Shown here: one piece after another, positions 23,682 through 36,724 of the stretch
How the letters are laid out: every line of letters starts with the position of its first letter
How positions within the stretch are numbered: the stretch's first letter is position 1
Source: Xestospongia muta
Taxonomy: Eukaryota > Porifera > Demospongiae > Haplosclerida > Petrosiidae
Length of the DNA: 64,000 nucleotides
Direction of reading: 5' to 3'
Assembly: GCA_963693285.1 (NCBI GenBank)
Contig: OY848917.1
Span: 23,008,245 to 23,072,244 of the forward strand
The notes under the pieces: model-generated
Database searches by the model: none
Told to the model about the DNA's origin: nothing
Seen by the model: the letters and a program-made list of their open reading frames with translations, nothing else
Position numbers and translations under genes: made by a program

Positions 23682-25193
23682 TCATGTTATTTCTTTCCTG
23701 TACTCTACTTCCTGTTCTATATATCTCACATAATGTTCCTCTGCTATCACATGTATGTTGACTTCATTTTCTCTTACACGTAACTTGTAACGTTTAGCTA
23801 GTATCACAAACACCACTAGTATAATGACAATAATCACACTCTTGTAAACATAATAAAAAAGATTTTGACAGATTATATCATTTTCACATTTAAAGGGGTA
23901 CTTGCCATTAATATTAACTGCTAATCCAATTGCAAATGCTGCAAACCACATCCCAACCATCAACCCTCTCATTTCATGTGGAGACTGAGCTATCGTGAAC
24001 TCCAATGATGTAGGAAGAATTAAACCAAATGAAATTCCATATAAAATTTCAGGAACAATGATTGCTTTGTATGAAGTTGTATTCAAATGAAGAAACTCTT
24101 TACAAGAAAACAAGATGACATAATATAGTGGAGCTGATGAAGCAAACACAAGTCCCAGACCAATTCTCTTAAGCATACTTGGAATATACTTTACAAGATG
24201 TTTATACAACATCAGAAGATAGAGAATGATTAGAAGTAAAGCAACACCAAAGTGTAAAGCATTATATAATACATAGCAAGAAAGAAAATGTGAATTATTA
24301 TGTGAAGTGTGAAAGTTAAAAAGCCTGACTTCCTCAGCACACATGAGACCTACCACTGAAACAAAGAGAGGTATCAATCGTAGTACTGTCTTCACGTTCT
24401 CTACTTGTTCCTCTGAGAAGGGTCCACCATATTTTTCCTTACCTAAGTCTAGTCGTGAAGGGTAATCCTCCTCCCAATATGTCAAGGCACTACGATTTCT
24501 GGGATATTTGTTCTTTCTAGCATAGATGAGTACTTTAGCAATCATTTTCACAGGATTAATAATGTGAGGTGTAGTATCTAGCCAATGTTTGAAGAGAAAG
24601 TTACTGACAATGACTGTAGATACAGATATACCTGATACTACATATGAGAAGATATAAAATTCTTTCAGCAAACATTTAACAACTTCCAAAGTGACAAACA
24701 CTATTGGTATAGTCACAGAATGCAAATAAATGACAGCACTCAGTTTATCAGCAGAAGCTCCTATTAACTGATCAATGTTAAATTGTACAATATTGGAGCG
24801 AAAACTACTGTACCCAATTACTTGTAGAAAGTATCCAAGACCCAAAACTGACCAAAATAATGCATCAATTTTTAAATATATATTGACAATAACTGCTATA
24901 CCAGTAGTTATCCAAGAAGCAAAAGAGAAGTACACACCAGTAATTATCATTTTATATCTACCTGTCTTTACATCAGTGAGTAGACCAAAGACGGGAAATA
25001 AGAAAAACAATAAACAATATCCAACATCACCAACATAATTGTAACTTTTGACTTGACTGTTATAGTAGCTTGTTGCAGCAAAATGTCTTATTAAGTTTAT
25101 GTGAAGGTACATCAAAGCATCCCAGAGGATTATGAGTATTACTGACTGAGAACTTACACTATCAGCCTTTCTCTTACAACAACACATCTTCAT
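23682..25193 (-). CDS. POT/SLC15-like transporter, intact, intronless
   Basis: A 503-codon uninterrupted frame, the unit 2 counterpart of 10,463-11,974 and nearly identical to it. The differences I noticed are conservative, for example SWVT/SWIT after segment 3, FVILE/FVTLE in segment 5 and EEIRLF/EEVRLF in the linker. It carries the same GLLTDVKTGRYKMI, ALTYWEEDYPSR and EFTIAQSPHEMRG motifs and lacks ExxER. An in-frame ATG at 25,229 would add 12 residues; the MKM start at 25,193 is the one conserved across paralogues. Two intact and nearly identical copies suggest recent duplication, possibly with selection or gene conversion keeping both open. Confidence 0.9.
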   Translation of the reverse strand: MKMCCCKRKADSVSSQSVILIILWDALMYLHINLIRHFAATSYYNSQVKSYNYVGDVGYCLLFFLFPVFGLLTDVKTGRYKMIITGVYFSFASWITTGIAVIVNIYLKIDALFWSVLGLGYFLQVIGYSSFRSNIVQFNIDQLIGASADKLSAVIYLHSVTIPIVFVTLEVVKCLLKEFYIFSYVVSGISVSTVIVSNFLFKHWLDTTPHIINPVKMIAKVLIYARKNKYPRNRSALTYWEEDYPSRLDLGKEKYGGPFSEEQVENVKTVLRLIPLFVSVVGLMCAEEVRLFNFHTSHNNSHFLSCYVLYNALHFGVALLLIILYLLMLYKHLVKYIPSMLKRIGLGLVFASSAPLYYVILFSCKEFLHLNTTSYKAIIVPEILYGISFGLILPTSLEFTIAQSPHEMRGLMVGMWFAAFAIGLAVNINGKYPFKCENDIICQNLFYYVYKSVIIVIILVVFVILAKRYKLRVRENEVNIHVIAEEHYVRYIEQEVEYRKEIT

Positions 25194-25229
25194 TGTTAAT
25201 TGTCTTGGAGCTGAAAAAGAAATTAGCAT

Positions 25230-25458
25230 GTTTCACAAACTTATCATGTGAGTTTAGCTATAAAAAAATATACCAAACAGTTTGTTTTAGCTAGTGTATA
25301 TGTAGTTTCTCTTTAAGTTTTGATTAATATATAACATTGAAATGTAATATGAAATGAAAAATAATAAACACTGGGAATTGAAGTAACATTTGTTAAGAGC
25401 ATATATTATATGTACATGTATAATGTGTAAATATATATATTTAATATATATATATTTA

Positions 25459-25489
<31 letters not shown>

Positions 25490-26456
25490 TGTATATATAT
25501 GTACATACATATATAATATATGCTCTTCATTTTTCATTACGTTAAAAGTCTTAATTATTCTGAGAGCATTAACAAGCAAATATGAATTCATTTGAACTTG
25601 TAGTAACCTCTCTGGTAGCATCTCCTAGATACAAGAATTTATTGGTTTTGGATTAATTCTAATTTTATTCAGAAGGAAATGAGATAATGTTAAGGTTATG
25701 ATAATAAATATCAGTAAGATAGTATCTCCATTATACCATGAGGCCTGTTCCATTCCTTCTCAGTTTAGTAACCATTGTTTCTGTTTCTTAAAGAGACACA
25801 CTTTAAAAGTATCTTATTAATAATATTATGTTGATGTTATATCTTAGTCGGCCAACTCTTGATGTAAATGAATGAAGTATAGTATGTGCAAAGCATAACA
25901 AATTTTCCACCTTATTGTCCATACTACAACTAGCATATATATGTTTGTCAATTACTGAACACATACGATTTGTTTACTCTTGTGTTAATTCATGAATGAC
26001 ATATACATGAATACTACCTAGTATAGTTGGCTGAATAGTTACTGAAAGTCAACATGTTTCCCTTCTTGCTGTCTCATATTGTTTTTGCTTTTCCTAGCAT
26101 ATTTTCATTCTTCTATAGCAAATAATACATTAATTATTTTAATTATTAATTTGATGTTTATATCTTCAAACATCCAATTTATGACTTATTTTAACAATAT
26201 GTTTTGGTTATATATTTTTCTAAAATTGCACTAGTACTTGTTCAATATAACACAATAACATTAGATTTGGCTACTAACATTGAAAAACAAAACACAAGTT
26301 CCTAAATTGGATGAATTTTGCAATGTTGGTGATAATTATGACAAGGTTGTTACATGCTTCATTACACTTTTCAAAGTAACTCTACATAGCCTTCTTGGTC
26401 TTTGCCAGATTCTAATACACACATATTGTCATAGTATCATATAGATATTATGACAA
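25230..26456. other. 5' flank with (TA)n tract, no gene recognised
   Basis: Copy of 12,011-13,224. The TA tract (about 25,430-25,485) is broken by an extra TTAATATATATATATTTAA insert compared with unit 1. Confidence 0.5.
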
Positions 26457-27100
26457 TGTGTAAGTTGTTAGTCAGTAATACTCATAATCCTCTGGAATGC
26501 TTGATGAACCTTCATTTAAATTCAATAAGACATTTTGCTGCAACAAGCTACTATGACAGTCAAGTCAACAGTTACAATTATGTTGGTGATGTTAGATATT
26601 ATTTAATTTTTTCCTATTTACTGTCTTTGGTCTACTCACTGATGTAAAGAAAGATAGATAAAATGATAATTACTGGTGTGTACTTCTCTTTTGCTTCTAG
26701 GGTAACTACTGGTATGTTAGCTATTGTCAATGTATATCTAAGCATTAATGCATTATATTGGTCAGTTTTGGGTCTCGGATACTTTCTACAAGTAATTGGG
26801 TACAGTAGTTTTTGCTCCAAAATAACATTGATCAGTTAATAGGAGCTTCTGCTGATAAACTGAGTGCTGTCATTTATTGGCATTCTGTGATTTCTAATGT
26901 ACTCAACTATGCTAGAAAAAACAAATATCCCAGGATGCCTTGACATATTGGGAGGAGGACTACCCTTCATGACTAGACTTAGATAAGGAAACATATGGCA
27001 GACCCTTCTCAGAATAACACGTAAAGAATGTGAAGACAGTGACATTTGATACCTCTCTTTGTTTCATTGGTAGGTCTCATGTGTGCTGAGGAGGTTAATA
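26457..27100 (+). pseudogene. POT/SLC15-like transporter, plus-strand remnant, unit 2 copy
   Basis: Twin of 13,225-13,880 with the same internal deletion and stops, plus an additional small deletion near 26,935 in the NRSALTY region. Confidence 0.85.
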
Positions 27101-27752
27101 AGCCCTTTATTTTCTTGTTAAATTGCTCTAAAGAAGACTATTAATAGCAGATATCTTATGTAAAAATTAAAGTTTAAAATTCTTCTAGTTTTATAATTAT
27201 CATTGACAAAATAGAATAAAGAAAGAGGAAAGAACATCGTACCATCCCTATAAAGGTAGTGTTAGCACCTAACTAATATATACATTATATATTATTGCAA
27301 TGAAAGATGAAGAGCATATATTATACATGTGTATGTATATATGTATATATATATGTACATTATTCAGGTACATATAATTTATCTCTTAGCAATTGTTACT
27401 TGAATTCTTAATGTTTAATATTTTGTATTTCATATTACATTTTAATGTTATATATTAATCAATAATTAAAGTGAAACTACATATACACTAGATAAAAAAA
27501 CTGTTTACATATTTTATATAGCTAAACTAAGATCATACGTTTGTGAAACATGCTAATTTCTTTGTCAGTTCTAAGACCAATTAACAATGAAGATGTGTTG
27601 TTCTAAGACAAATCTGTCAGTGTAAGTTTTCAGTCAGTAATACTATTATTAAATTATTAATAATAACACTTTGTTCATAATATAATTCTTTCTTTATCAT
27701 ACACTTAAAATACTACAGTCAATAGTCTAGTCTGCATTTCCCTAAAAGCTGA
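27101..27752 (+). other. Plus-strand transporter 5' flank remnant, unit 2 copy
   Basis: Twin of 13,881-14,526; contains the TA-rich upstream tract and the first codons near 27,588. Confidence 0.5.
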
Positions 27753-28530
27753 TTGAAGAGCATTGCTGAAGAGGATAGGAACTGGATCAGCCATGTTCTG
27801 TTTGTCTCCTGTCCACATTGTAAGAGCAGACTACATCTCAGATCAAAAGGTGGTTACAACCATGTTTGCCTTGTCTTTGACATTAGGGACTTTTATTATA
27901 TGGTGTGTGAATACATGGATTATAATGCCTGTAATGGTACATTTATATTGTTGAATAATAATAGAATGTTAGAGTAGCTTTTTGATGGTGTCAGAGTATT
28001 TTGTCTAGTTGTTTTAACCTGGAGGTAGTATGCCTGTGCCCAATCCATTGTGACTCTTCTCCACTCAAGAACCCTTGGCAATATATAGTTCAACTGCTCT
28101 ATGTAACCAACTCAAGGAACTCCACAGTAATGAATGGCTAAGGAGATGATGTCACTACCTTAGTGACTACCAATATGATAATGAGAGCTTGAGCAGTTCC
28201 ACCAGCTTGTCCCTTGCTATGACCAGACACCACCCTTCAAATCTCTTCTGACACCCAAGTTGTTCCTAGCTTGCATGTGTGAGTGATATTGGAGTAAAAT
28301 CCCCACTCTTCTTGCTGAAGCTATTTCTGTATATGGGTGAATCTTGAAGATTGACTCAACTAAGAAAGTATATAAGAAACTATTGGGAGCTAATGGGACA
28401 CTAATGTAGGTAATGAGAAGGAACATTGACAGAGCCTCATAGGTTCTTCAACCATCCTTCATGTTTCAGAGTACATTCAACACATAACTAAAACATTGTG
28501 TGAATGTCCTTCCCAATGTCTTCATGGAAG
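27753..28530 (+). pseudogene. Decayed DUF6729-like gene remnant, unit 2 copy
   Basis: Twin of 14,527-15,300 with the CPHCKSRLHLRSK ... CEYMDYNACNGTFI block (about 27,810-27,954), the same TAG, LKELHSNEWLRR and ILKIDSTKK blocks. Confidence 0.5.
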
Positions 28531-29266
28531 CATTATCTTTCCCTTATACAGACAACCACACCAATATACTGGACTATCTGAGATGACAGGACTTTAACAC
28601 CTAGGAAACTCTACATGACATGAGCAAAGAGGATTGTTGTCGTTTCTTTAGCAAGAGATAAATGATTTTGTTTTGGAAATGACAGGTTGACTAGCCAGGT
28701 GAAATGCTGACCTCAGTGATTATTTATGTTAAAACTCTCTTCTTCTATTACAGCTCTTCTCAAAGTTGTCAAAACATTATAGTAATTAATGTTGGAGTAT
28801 GCACTAAATATTCCTACTACAAGTGCTACAAAAGTGTCAAGAGGTTTTAGAAATGTCTTATTATTACCAGTACAACATGGTTGCTATCTTGTCATTCACT
28901 AATAGCAATAAAAATGAAATTTAACATTGGTAGTATAAAAAATCTTACATAGTAGCCACAAAATAAGAATATTTAATATGTTTAGTGAGACTATGTGGCT
29001 ATCATGTAGGAATTTATATCATCATCATTCATATCGTTTTCTTGTTTTTAATCTTTGTATTATCATCCTTACATTTCATGAATGTTTTTGAAATTTTATA
29101 TAATTGTATCAAGAATCTACATAGTACATACTAAGATTTAACTACACATGTATATAGTACAGTATCAGTCTTTGAAGTAGTTTAACAATTTAGTTTATAC
29201 AGTTATCAGAAAAGCCTGGCACTTGTGTAACAAAAAGACCAATTTGTAGAATCATGTTATTTTTTT
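28531..29266. other. Spacer and transporter 3' flank
   Basis: Matches 15,301-16,045; no gene. Confidence 0.5.
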
Positions 29267-29914
29267 GGTACTCTAAATCCTGTTCTATATATCTCACATA
29301 ATGTTCCTCTACTATTATATGTATGTTGACTTCATTTTCTCTTACACGTAACTTGTAATGTTTAGCTAGTATCACAAACACAACTAGTATGATGATAATA
29401 ATCTTGTAAACATAATAAAAGACTTTGACAGATTATATCATTTTCACATTAAAGGGGTACTTGCCATTAATATTAACTGCTAATCCAATTGCAAATGCTG
29501 CAAACCACATCCCAACCATCAACCCTCTCATTTCATGTGGAGACTGAGCTATTGTGAACTCCAATGATATAGGAAGAATTAAACCAAATGAAATTCCATA
29601 TAAAATTTCAGGAACAATGATTGCTTTGTATGAAGTTGTATTCAAATGAAGAAACGGTGTGCATGAAAACAGGATGACATAATATAGTGGAGCTGATAAA
29701 GCAAAAACAAGTCCCAGACCAATTCTCTTAAGCATACTTGGAATATACTTTACAAGATGTTTATACAACATCAGAAGATAGAGAATGATTAATAGTAAAG
29801 CAACACCAAAGTATAAAGTGTCACTTAATATGTAGCAAGAAAGAAAATGTGAACTGTCAAATGATGAGTGGAACTTAAAAAGCCTGACTTCCTCACCACA
29901 CATGAGACCTACCA
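29267..29914 (-). pseudogene. POT/SLC15-like transporter, C-terminal fragment at the end of the array
   Basis: The minus strand covers GLMCGEEVRLFKF to the C-terminal tail, but several lesions break it. One base is missing near 29,450 (CACATTAAAGG where paralogues have CACATTTAAAGG). The string ATCACACTCTTG is shortened to ATCTTG near 29,401. A few As are lost near 29,418. Transporter similarity ends abruptly at about 29,914, where unrelated sequence begins. It is the counterpart of the genes at 1-792 and 16,046-17,548 and marks the array's right breakpoint. Confidence 0.88.
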
Positions 29915-32157
29915 CCCAATTTATGTAAGATTATTTGGAAGAATATATAAAATTAGAATTTCACCAATTAATAATTTATTATATACAATAATACTTATTG
30001 TATAGGCAGGAAGTTGTGTATGATGTGTATACTGTTTCAAATCCAGACAAAAATATTGGGTTTTCTTATCCTTCTATTTATTATCCTCAAATTGGTTTAG
30101 AGAATGATTGTCATGTTTATTAATATGTGATATCTAAAGTCACTGATGATAAGTACATATTAATGTACTCTCAATAATATTAAAAATCAATTAATTATTT
30201 TAACAGGTAACTTGTACCTTACATCAAATGACTAATATTGCAAATTTCATGCTGTACAATTTGTTAGTATGTTTTACTATTACTAAGTGACACATTATAC
30301 AGTAAGTAATTCACATCAAGTTAGATTCAATAGTAATCCACTCATGTCAGCTAGAGAATGGTTGGTTAAAATGTATTTAGTTTTATAATCATATATATAA
30401 TTTAATAAAATTGATACAATCAATATGCTATTAAGTTACTATTACTATGATGTCACTATCATATCTATATATATCTATATATAAGATTTTAATAATATGA
30501 GCAGAGATAAACTAACTCAATTAATTCCATCTTTTACCCATATCCTTCAAGATCACAATAAACAGAAACTAAAGTACGCACTACTGTCAATGATGTATTA
30601 TTCCAGTGTGCATTGAATGTATCATCATCAGCCACAAGGACCATCCTGTTACTGAAGTAAGTAAACAGGTAGACAACAACAAGGCATCTGTTCGTAAGAG
30701 TATACAAGGTTTTCAAGTAGCTCAACAACAGATTTAGAAATATATTGTTATTGCCAATACAAGAATACTTGCTCTCCATTGAGAGACATCAATCATCGCA
30801 AATTACGACTGACACAGTTGTGTACAGCAACAATCCTGTGGAAAGATAGCTTTTTATTGCAGTAGATTAATACTGCTTGCCTTTATCGTGCCCAATGATC
30901 AGGAAGGCCGGAAATTTGACCTTAATATAAGCTAACAACCCACCCATAACATCTAATCCTTTATTTCTTCCACTAAAAAGTGAACTCAAAAAAGTGATAT
31001 CTTCACCACAAATGTTGCTACTTTTGGAGTGAAAGTTGCAACACTTTTACCACTACTTTTAAGCATAGTGAATTTTACTGACAAGTGAATATTGCTATTA
31101 AATATTAAGGCCAATAAATTTATTAGTACAAAAATATTTTGCTAAGAAATGGAATATATATTTTATACAATATCCTATTACATCTTAATTAGAAATTTTC
31201 TTATTCTACTGTTCATCCTAAACTTACCCCATTCAGAATAAGAGTGCAATCCCTAGATGTATAATGGTTACATTGATCTAGCTATGCTTTGTCTTAATAT
31301 CATTTTTATTATTAACATGTTAAATTAAGCATTGATTTGTATAAACACCACAAATAAACAACAGTTTAATATTTTAATAAAATTGTTTTGGTAGCTATAA
31401 TCATTATTTTGCTCTTGCGATCTTTCAACCCTGACTAGACCAGTTAAATGTGCACGACCTTCTGGAAGTACTTTTATTAAATCACTCTCTTTTGTATTAA
31501 GTAAGTTCACACACAGTAGTCACAAGATTCTCAACATTTACTGTTAATAATTTGATAGCTGTAGATCTGTAACATGAAGACCCTTTATAAATACATGAGA
31601 TTGTTATGAGAATATAAAATTTACTTCTGTTCCTGAAAAAATTTTTTATCATATAACTATAATTTGTGTTCATTGGGAATCAGTGTGTACGTAGTGATAG
31701 ATTACAATTAATTTCTCATGTTTTGTGATATGCCATTTTCTTCACTTTTTGTATGTACTGCAGCATTAATTTTAAACTGAGTGGCACAGGTGCAATACAA
31801 TTAATAACTTGAAAGAGAATCTATAAGGGTTAAGAAATCCAACACTTATCATCTATTTGCTATTTTCACTCTAACTCTATATGTTTAGTAACAACATGTC
31901 ATTATCATTTTTTTCCTATTGTTCAACTTGTTTATTAAGTTGATGAGCAGCAAACTATAAAAGTATGACATGAAATCATTTACATGTACTGAATGACTAA
32001 TACAACTAATCAACTATTTATGTTTCTGTCACAATCAAGTGGTTTATGTTTATGAATAATCATATAATATTTTAACAAAGCTAACCACAAAGAAGATTTA
32101 TTATCTAGAACACCTTCTGTCACACTAACTTAATACTTGAACTCAACTAGCTATATG
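29915..32157. other. About 2.2 kb with no recognisable gene
   Basis: AT-rich sequence outside both gene arrays. Minus-strand open frames of 60-80 codons (30,534-30,779 and 31,325-31,510) match nothing I know. The first shares a short word with transporter 3' flanks (TTTAGAAATRTMTTRTTATTRCCARTACAA-type). Confidence 0.4.
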
Positions 32158-32376
32158 TGTCATGTTTATCAAGAAATTAAAAGATGCTTACATACACTAA
32201 TTATATAGCATTTATTTATAGTGATGTGATGTAATTCAAAAGGGTTCATGGCACTATCAAATATTATTATTAATTTTTAATCATTATTGTTAAATAGTGT
32301 ATTACTGCAATAAGTCAATAACCAGTTGAATGCAAACCATAACATCAGTATCACATGACCTATCCAGTATACTATA
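32158..32376 (-). pseudogene. Orphan last exon and 3' flank of the LPCAT3-like acyltransferase
   Basis: Minus strand 32,376-32,277 encodes the acyltransferase ending (HVILMLWFAFNWLL-like, then TYCSNTLFNNND and TAA), followed by the 3' flank that precedes every full copy (compare 41,126-41,345 and 47,317-47,530). The upstream exons are absent. It lies nearly 6 kb to the left of the main array. Confidence 0.8.
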
Positions 32377-32849
32377 TCAAGAAATGACAACATTCCTCTT
32401 TATTAATGTCATGTAAAGTTTCCAAGGTGTTAAAGACCTGTGATCTCAGATGGAGATTGCAATGTTGAACATCTCCTTCCTCCACAAAACAAAGTCTTGT
32501 AAAAACATTGTCTGTCATTTGTGAGTATTTATTGTATAGATGACTAGCATTGTCACAAGTTGTACTATTTGTCTAACATAATATAGCATCAGAATGAATT
32601 AACCTGTCCTTATCTAGAACAAAGAAAAATACATCAGTACTGAAGAATGCCTATGTACTTTCTTTATATGTATTTATGTAGCAAATATGTAAACTCAAAT
32701 AATGTATTTTTGTCATCCTCAACCAATTCTTATATTATACATAATATGGGCTGTATAAAGTGAAGCATGCAACATATGAAGAAAGAGACCTGGATAGTGG
32801 AATGTGATTCTTATATTGTGTCCTGTCTGGCAAATATGATTAATGAGAA
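32377..32849. other. Spacer, no gene recognised
   Basis: No supported feature. Confidence 0.3.
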
Positions 32850-33565
32850 CATCGGTAGTAATATTTAGAGAGTTTATAGCTCTCTGGTGTACTTATTTAT
32901 TTAATAGATTATTATATAATAGTCCTTCTCTATTAATAAGGCATTAAAGAAGTAAGTAAGCATATTGTCAGTAAGATCATTTTCACTATTAATTGGAATA
33001 GATTTTTAAAGAAGTCATTTGATCACTGAAGTTATGTGCTGGCCATCGTGCAGTCTGTGAGACTGCTATTCATGTGATTAAGAAAATATATGAGGAATTG
33101 GAGACTAAAGATATATGTATTATTCTTATCAATATATGCCATTGACATAGAGTCACTGATTCATTGACTCAATTTAGTTGGTTTAACAAATCAAGTGTGA
33201 TATGCTAATAATGTCTCATGTAATATGCTCTTACTCAAATACAAGTGTTGGGATCTTCTATACTAAAAATTGCTCCAGAATACGATTATGTTAATGCTGC
33301 CAATTTTCACTTAATCTATAAGGAGTGATGACATAATTAATAATGCTATGAAATCTTCAAAGAAACAAATGCTTTCAGCATATCTCAAAGACAAAAATAT
33401 CTCTCACCTGCAATAGGACAAAGATAATTTGTGTAGACAAAGTGAAGAAATTCGTCCAAAAGGTGGAATTTGTCTACACGTAATGATTCCTCAAGTTAAC
33501 CACAATTAAAAATACTCCAATGACATACCACACCTACAACCTTCATGGCATATTAATACACACAT
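32850..33565 (+). mobile_element. Decayed retrotransposon reverse-transcriptase fragment
   Basis: The plus strand at about 33,026-33,150 reads LKLCAGHRAVCETAIHVIKK and continues EELETKDICIILIN. This aligns with the block LCAGQxAGCEAAVHAM...VLLVDATNAFNSLN that I recall from reverse transcriptases of invertebrate retroelements. Upstream (32,860-33,000) lies a weaker match to the preceding RLIxxxKxPGVRPIGIGE region. Downstream, around 33,412, is an AIGQR-like relic. Many stops interrupt it. Part recurs at 50,095-50,235 and part at 56,945-57,215. Confidence 0.6.
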
Positions 33566-36500
33566 ATACATTACCACTATAATAACCTCCTGCCACACCT
33601 GCATGAGCAATAGCTTACATTAGCCTTTATAGCCAAAGGTTTATCAATATTTATAATAATCAACCATATAAGCTGTGTATCTCACTAACCAGGATGAAAA
33701 GTCACTTTAATAGCATAAAACACACATGACATGATGACATATCAAAGGTTATAATGGTAATCACTCAGGTGTATACCATGGTAAAAGCTCAGATTATTAA
33801 GTACCTCTTCTAACCTTGTATCAATCAAGGAAAAAAGATACATTACTTGTGCTTCATTTCTAGAAATAAAGAAAAGAAAGTATACCATCATAGGCAACCT
33901 TGCTTTTACTTACTTAGCAATACTTGTCTTTAGAGGTTTGTTAAAAGGGTATTAATCATTGTGGGCAATATTATTAGCACTGACTACTTATTAGCATAAA
34001 CAAGATTTCATACTTGTTTGTTGTAATGTAAAAAATGAAAAAAATGGATTTTCAATTGTCCTTTCAATTGTAAATATGCTGTCAATAATAGTATCAAGTC
34101 ACCAGTGTTATTAGCCATGGTAAATTCTTGATTGACCAGAAGCCTGATCTAAAACAAGGCAATTACTTCTGATCCCTTCGTATGGAAAGAGATGTTTAAA
34201 AATTTCTGAAATCATTTTTGTAAAATTCCTAGTTCTAAGTTCGCCTAAAATGAATATGGCTTTGCAAACTAATCTATATTATAGAAAATAAAAATATCTT
34301 GATTATATATTGTTTAGAAGATATACTCCATATTATTTCCATTCATTGGAATGCACATCAGTTATTTTTTTACAGCATCTGAAGTGAAACTTTGAAAAGC
34401 TCATTAAAAATATTTTTGAAGCAATTGCAAGCTAGTAAGAAATGTAACTTGTAGGCAAGAAACTCCAGATGTGAATGGTTTGAATAATATCTGGTCAAGC
34501 AGAAATAAAGATTTGTCTTGTTGCATGCACTTCAGGTATACAATAAATGATATGTAGTAATACTATAATTATTTAGAATACTTTCAAGTAACTTAAACAA
34601 GTCCTATATTGTATACTTGTTTATCTTTATATTGACCAAACAAACTATTTATAGATATTATATTAGTTGGTAATGCACAACAACTTTTCAAACAGGCTTA
34701 TCCTGTTCTAGTTATGAATTTTACTGATGTGATTTAGCTATCACATATTAATTAAAAGTATGAGGTCTATGCAGTAAAGACATACACATGTATTTAAATC
34801 TATCTTTTTTGAGGCCAGTTAAGAACATTTGAAAGTCTGACAGTAGACAAGCAACATATATAAGATACAATGTTGAATGGTTAAAGTAATTTAATAAGTA
34901 TACCTTACTATTTGTTTGTTTAATAGCCTCATTCCTAGCCAAAAGTAGAACTACTATTCCACTATATATCAAGAAGTAAATTTTTTGTTAAAATTGAAAT
35001 TGAAAAATTGAATGTTATGGGAAGTGACACTGCAAGCCATCATTAGTTGATAGAGTTTATACAAAAACATAGACACTTCATACATTTTTAACTTACAGGA
35101 GATATATATATGTGTTAGTAACTGCTACGTGTTGTGTTACTTACCTCATTCTCTCTTATTAAGACACTTGGATTCCTTCATTGATTATTATAATAGAGCC
35201 AATAATGATGGTTTGAATAGAATTAACAGGTAACATTGTATTCTTGAACAGAAAAAACAACAAGTGTAAAAACTAACAATGGTGCATATAACTTGGAACA
35301 TGATTGTTTGTAAATATTTGTAGGGCTGTACCTTGACATATAGTCAAAGACACGCATGTAATGTAGACAAGTTACAATACACCAAATGACCTTTGTCTTT
35401 GATCTTTGTCAGAAACTCTTTTGATTCATGACACCACAAACGGGAGGAGATTATTTCATTTAATTAATATTTCTTTGGCAAGTTCAGACAGGTAATGGCA
35501 TGTTAACTGAGTGTCAAAAACGTTCTGGATAGCCTTGAATTCTCACCAAAATTATTAAAAGTATGTACTACAGCAAACATAGCTCTAGTTTCACTCTGAC
35601 TGCAGCTGCCATAGCAGCAGTTATAGCAATAATCTCACTATGATTCCAAAGTTGATAAATTAACACAATGAATCCATAAAGTGAAAATGTTCTAAAGTAT
35701 TATCAAAAATAGATGACATATTTAATAATCAGGAAATAAAATTCATTTTGTATTTCCATCTGACAAGTCCTACAATAAAGAATAAATACAATATGCTGTT
35801 AGAAAGGTGTTCACATATCACTATGCATGAACAAATAATAGTGTGGGTGTGGTCGGAGTTTTACTTAATACTTCCTTAAAAGAAATGTATTATCTAAACC
35901 TTTCACAACTTCGTGACTTCTCCTTCTCAAATTTCTCAACCAGTCTCATGTACAACAGAAAAAAAACTGAAGGCAAAACCATCACAAAAGTTTAAAAGTT
36001 TTATTAAGGGTTAGTAAGTAGTCAATGAGTCAATGAACTTATCAAATTCATCCTTAACAATTGGTTAACAATTGGTAATAGTCTTTTTTAAATGACTGGT
36101 ATGAGGATTACCTAGAAACACCACTAAGTCAGGATCTGGGTACAATATGCTTAATAGAGTAAACACATTATAAGGATGTCCACATATGACAATTTTTTGG
36201 GAGTAAAAACGAATTCCATGTGGTAATGAGTTGCCTGAGCAGTTATTGAAATGATCTCTTTTAGCAGATGAAGGTCAACAATTCTCTCTGCAATTTCTAC
36301 TCACTTTTTTTATGTCTTATTGTAGCAATAATCATGGCACAACAGGTACTAAGCCATGTGACTTCTGCTTAAAACGGCAGCTTCATATAAATTTTGACCT
36401 TTCATACCTTCAATAGTCAATAAAGAACAAAAACAAAGACAATATCATGACAGCTACATCAAAGCTAGAGAATTTTCAGTTGGTTAAGAAGTGATGATGA

Positions 36501-36724
36501 GGAATTTAAACAATTAAAGAAATGGATCCCAGGAAAATAAAAACTAGAAAGACATACCCCTCTCATACAAAGTAGCAGTTGATCACTTGCAAAGATTTAA
36601 CCCACTATTTAAACCCATGATGATCAAGTACTAGACACAGTACAAACTAAAGGCAAAAATTTTGGAAATCATACCAGTGAAATCAGACAAGACTGAGCCT
36701 GTACAAATTAAAAACACAAGCTTC
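33566..36724. other. About 3.2 kb with no recognisable gene
   Basis: No family recognised. A minus-strand open stretch of about 50 codons (roughly 36,150-36,300; VEIAERIVDLHLLKEIISIT...) has a protein-like composition and could be an isolated exon, but no flanking splice pattern convinces me. Confidence 0.35.

Larger units (their letters stand above)
16046..29266. repeat. Large tandem segmental duplication, unit 2
   Basis: Second copy of the transporter-bearing unit. It runs from the intact transporter at 16,046-17,548 to just before the C-terminal transporter fragment at 29,267-29,914, which is the start of a third, truncated unit. Sequence identity to unit 1 is very high by eye in both genes and spacers; the intact transporters at 10,463 and 23,682 differ at only a small number of residues. 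Confidence 0.85.
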
